Position numbers and translations under genes: made by a program. From assembly GCA_024640695.1 (NCBI GenBank), contig JAHEEM010000010.1:1-37983 (forward strand): a stretch of DNA of 37,983 nucleotides, given 5' to 3'. Under the pieces are notes generated by a model. That model ran no database searches, was not told the DNA's origin, and saw only the letters and a list, made by a program, of their open reading frames with translations. The stretch is from Rhodospirillaceae bacterium (GTDB taxonomy: Bacteria > Pseudomonadota > Gammaproteobacteria > Steroidobacterales > Rariloculaceae). How positions within the stretch are numbered: the stretch's first letter is position 1; each line of letters starts with the position of its first letter. Shown piece after piece: positions 36,249 to 37,983 of this stretch.

Positions 36249-37983
36249 CTACTCGACCGTGACGGACTTGGCGAGGTTACGCGGCTGATCGACGTCCGTG
36301 CCTTTTAGCACCGCGACGTGATAGGCAAGCAGCTGGAGCGGAACTGTGTAGACGATCGGCGCGACGAGCCGGTCGGCGTGCGGCATCGGGATCACCGTGA
36401 TGCCCTCCTCGGCCTGGATACCTGTTGCGGCGTCGGCGAACACATAGAGCTGGCCGCCGCGCGCGCGCACGACCTGCATATTCGACTTGAGCTTATCCAG
36501 CAGCTCGTTGTTGGGCGCGACGACGACGACGGGCATGTCCTCATCGATGAGCGCGAGCGGGCCGTGCTTGAGCTCTCCGGCTGCATAGGCCTCTGCGTGA
36601 ATGTAGGAAATCTCCTTGAGCTTCAACGCGCCTTCCATCGCGATCGGCCACATCGGGCCACGGCCAAGAAAAAGCGTGTGATGCTTTTCCGCGAAGTCCT
36701 CGGCAAGCAGTTTCAGATGCTCGCTCATCGTAAGTGTCTGCTCGACGATCGGCGCGGTGCGCAGGAACGTTCTGACGAACTCTGCTTCGCGTACCGCGCT
36801 GAGGCCGCGGAAGCGCGCGAGCATCAAGGTCACGAGCAGCATCGATAGCAGCTGGGTGGTGAAGGCCTTGGTGCTCGCGACCCCGATCTCGGGTCCCGCA
36901 TTCGTCATCATTACCAGATCCGAGTCCCGGACCATCGAGCTGTGCGCGCTATTGCAAATGGTCAGCGTGCCCATATAACCGGACCGCTTCGCCATGCGCA
37001 GAGCCTCGAGCGTGTCGGCCGTCTCGCCGGATTGTGAGAGCGTGACGAACAGCGTGCCGGGCGGCACGACGACCTGGCGGTAACGGTACTCGCTCGCAAT
37101 CTCGACCTGGCATGGGATACCGGCGATGGACTCCAGCCAGTACCTGCCCACCATGCCGGCGTGATAGCTCGTGCCGCAGGCAACGATATGCACCTGCTGC
37201 ACCTTGGCCAGCAACCCGGCGGCCGCGGGGCCCAGCGATTCCGGCACGACGCGCCCGTTGGCGATGCGCCCGTATAGTGTGTCCGTGATCGCCGCTGGCT
37301 GGTCGAAAATCTCCTTGAGCATGAAATGTTTGTAGGGGCCCTTGTCGACGGCGTCGGTGGCGTACTGGGCCTCGTGAGGGAGTCTGTCGACCTCCTTGCC
37401 GGACGCATCGTAGATCGTGACCTTGTCGCGAGTGATGTCCGCTAAATCGCCTTCCTCGAGATAGACGAAACGTTGCGTGACCGGCAACAGCGCCGGCACG
37501 CCGCTGGCGACAAAGTTCTCGCCGATGCCGAGCCCTATCACGAGCGGACTTGCGATCCGGCTCGCGACGATACGCTCCGGCTGCTCGACGTCAAAGACGA
37601 CCAGCGCATAAGCACCAGTGAATCGCCGCACGGCTTGCCGCGAGGCCTCGACGAGTCCGTGCCCTTGCTGTAGATACCGATGGATCAGGTGTGCGACAAC
37701 CTCCGTATCGGTTTCCGAGGCGAACTCATAGCCGTCGGCGATGAGCTCATCTTTGATCTCTTGATAGTTCTCGATAATGCCGTTGTGGATAACCGCGACG
37801 CGATTGCGCGACACATGCGGGTGGGCGTTCGCTTCGGTAACCCCGCCATGCGTGGCCCAGCGGGTATGGGCGATGCCCACGCGGCCGCTCAGCGGGTGCA
37901 GCGCCAGCTTTTCCTCGAGCTCGGCGACTTTACCGGTGGTGCGCACGAGGCCCAGCTCGTGGTCTGCCTTCGCAACAGCGACA
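36249..37983 (-). CDS. glmS: Glutamine-fructose-6-phosphate aminotransferase (isomerizing), 5' end off the window
   Basis: GRVGIAHTRWATHGGVTEANAHPHVS, VACGTSYHAGMVGRYWLESIAGIPC, TLSQSGETADTLEALR, C-terminal DVDQPRNLAKSVTVE; frame open to the window edge. Confidence 0.98.
   Translation of the reverse strand, partial: VAVAKADHELGLVRTTGKVAELEEKLALHPLSGRVGIAHTRWATHGGVTEANAHPHVSRNRVAVIHNGIIENYQEIKDELIADGYEFASETDTEVVAHLIHRYLQQGHGLVEASRQAVRRFTGAYALVVFDVEQPERIVASRIASPLVIGLGIGENFVASGVPALLPVTQRFVYLEEGDLADITRDKVTIYDASGKEVDRLPHEAQYATDAVDKGPYKHFMLKEIFDQPAAITDTLYGRIANGRVVPESLGPAAAGLLAKVQQVHIVACGTSYHAGMVGRYWLESIAGIPCQVEIASEYRYRQVVVPPGTLFVTLSQSGETADTLEALRMAKRSGYMGTLTICNSAHSSMVRDSDLVMMTNAGPEIGVASTKAFTTQLLSMLLVTLMLARFRGLSAVREAEFVRTFLRTAPIVEQTLTMSEHLKLLAEDFAEKHHTLFLGRGPMWPIAMEGALKLKEISYIHAEAYAAGELKHGPLALIDEDMPVVVVAPNNELLDKLKSNMQVVRARGGQLYVFADAATGIQAEEGITVIPMPHADRLVAPIVYTVPLQLLAYHVAVLKGTDVDQPRNLAKSVTVE

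Noticed and set aside
1-37983. CRISPR array, IS element, prophage, toxin-antitoxin or biosynthetic cluster
   Set aside because: No regularly spaced repeats, transposase/integrase motifs, TA-like gene pairs or biosynthetic modules were recognisable in the sequence or ORF translations.

Overview
The window (~38 kb, GC-rich) reads as a chromosomal segment of a gammaproteobacterium-like organism. The taxon is inferred from gene content only. It is densely packed with mostly housekeeping genes: fructosamine kinase, HNH nuclease, pntB-pntA, priA, argS-SPOR-capA, ntrX/ntrY-DUF4390-rsmB-fmt-def, LysM-dprA-smg-topA-tsaC, a large S8 subtilase, tag, an ECF sigma / anti-sigma pair, aroE, gor, prlC, xthA, an HD phosphohydrolase and glmS (5' end off-window). 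I saw no CRISPR array, tRNA, rRNA, IS element or prophage, and no obvious new multi-gene defence system. The items most worth a second look are: (i) a dense set of palindromes and hairpins in the 152-bp smg-topA gap, with an SD-less topA start; (ii) crossing, mutually exclusive pairings in the def/LysM divergent gap, and a nested stem-loop leader upstream of prlC; (iii) an NtrX-like regulator lacking the GAFTGA loop and with eroded AAA+ motifs; (iv) an 18-codon upstream ORF with its own SD that overlaps the pntA start by ATGA; (v) a small secreted-protein gene broken by a 1-nt shift at an A5 run in the priA/pntA gap; (vi) a subtilase / tag / ECF-anti-sigma block between tsaC and aroE. All structural calls were made by eye and need folding and comparative tests.
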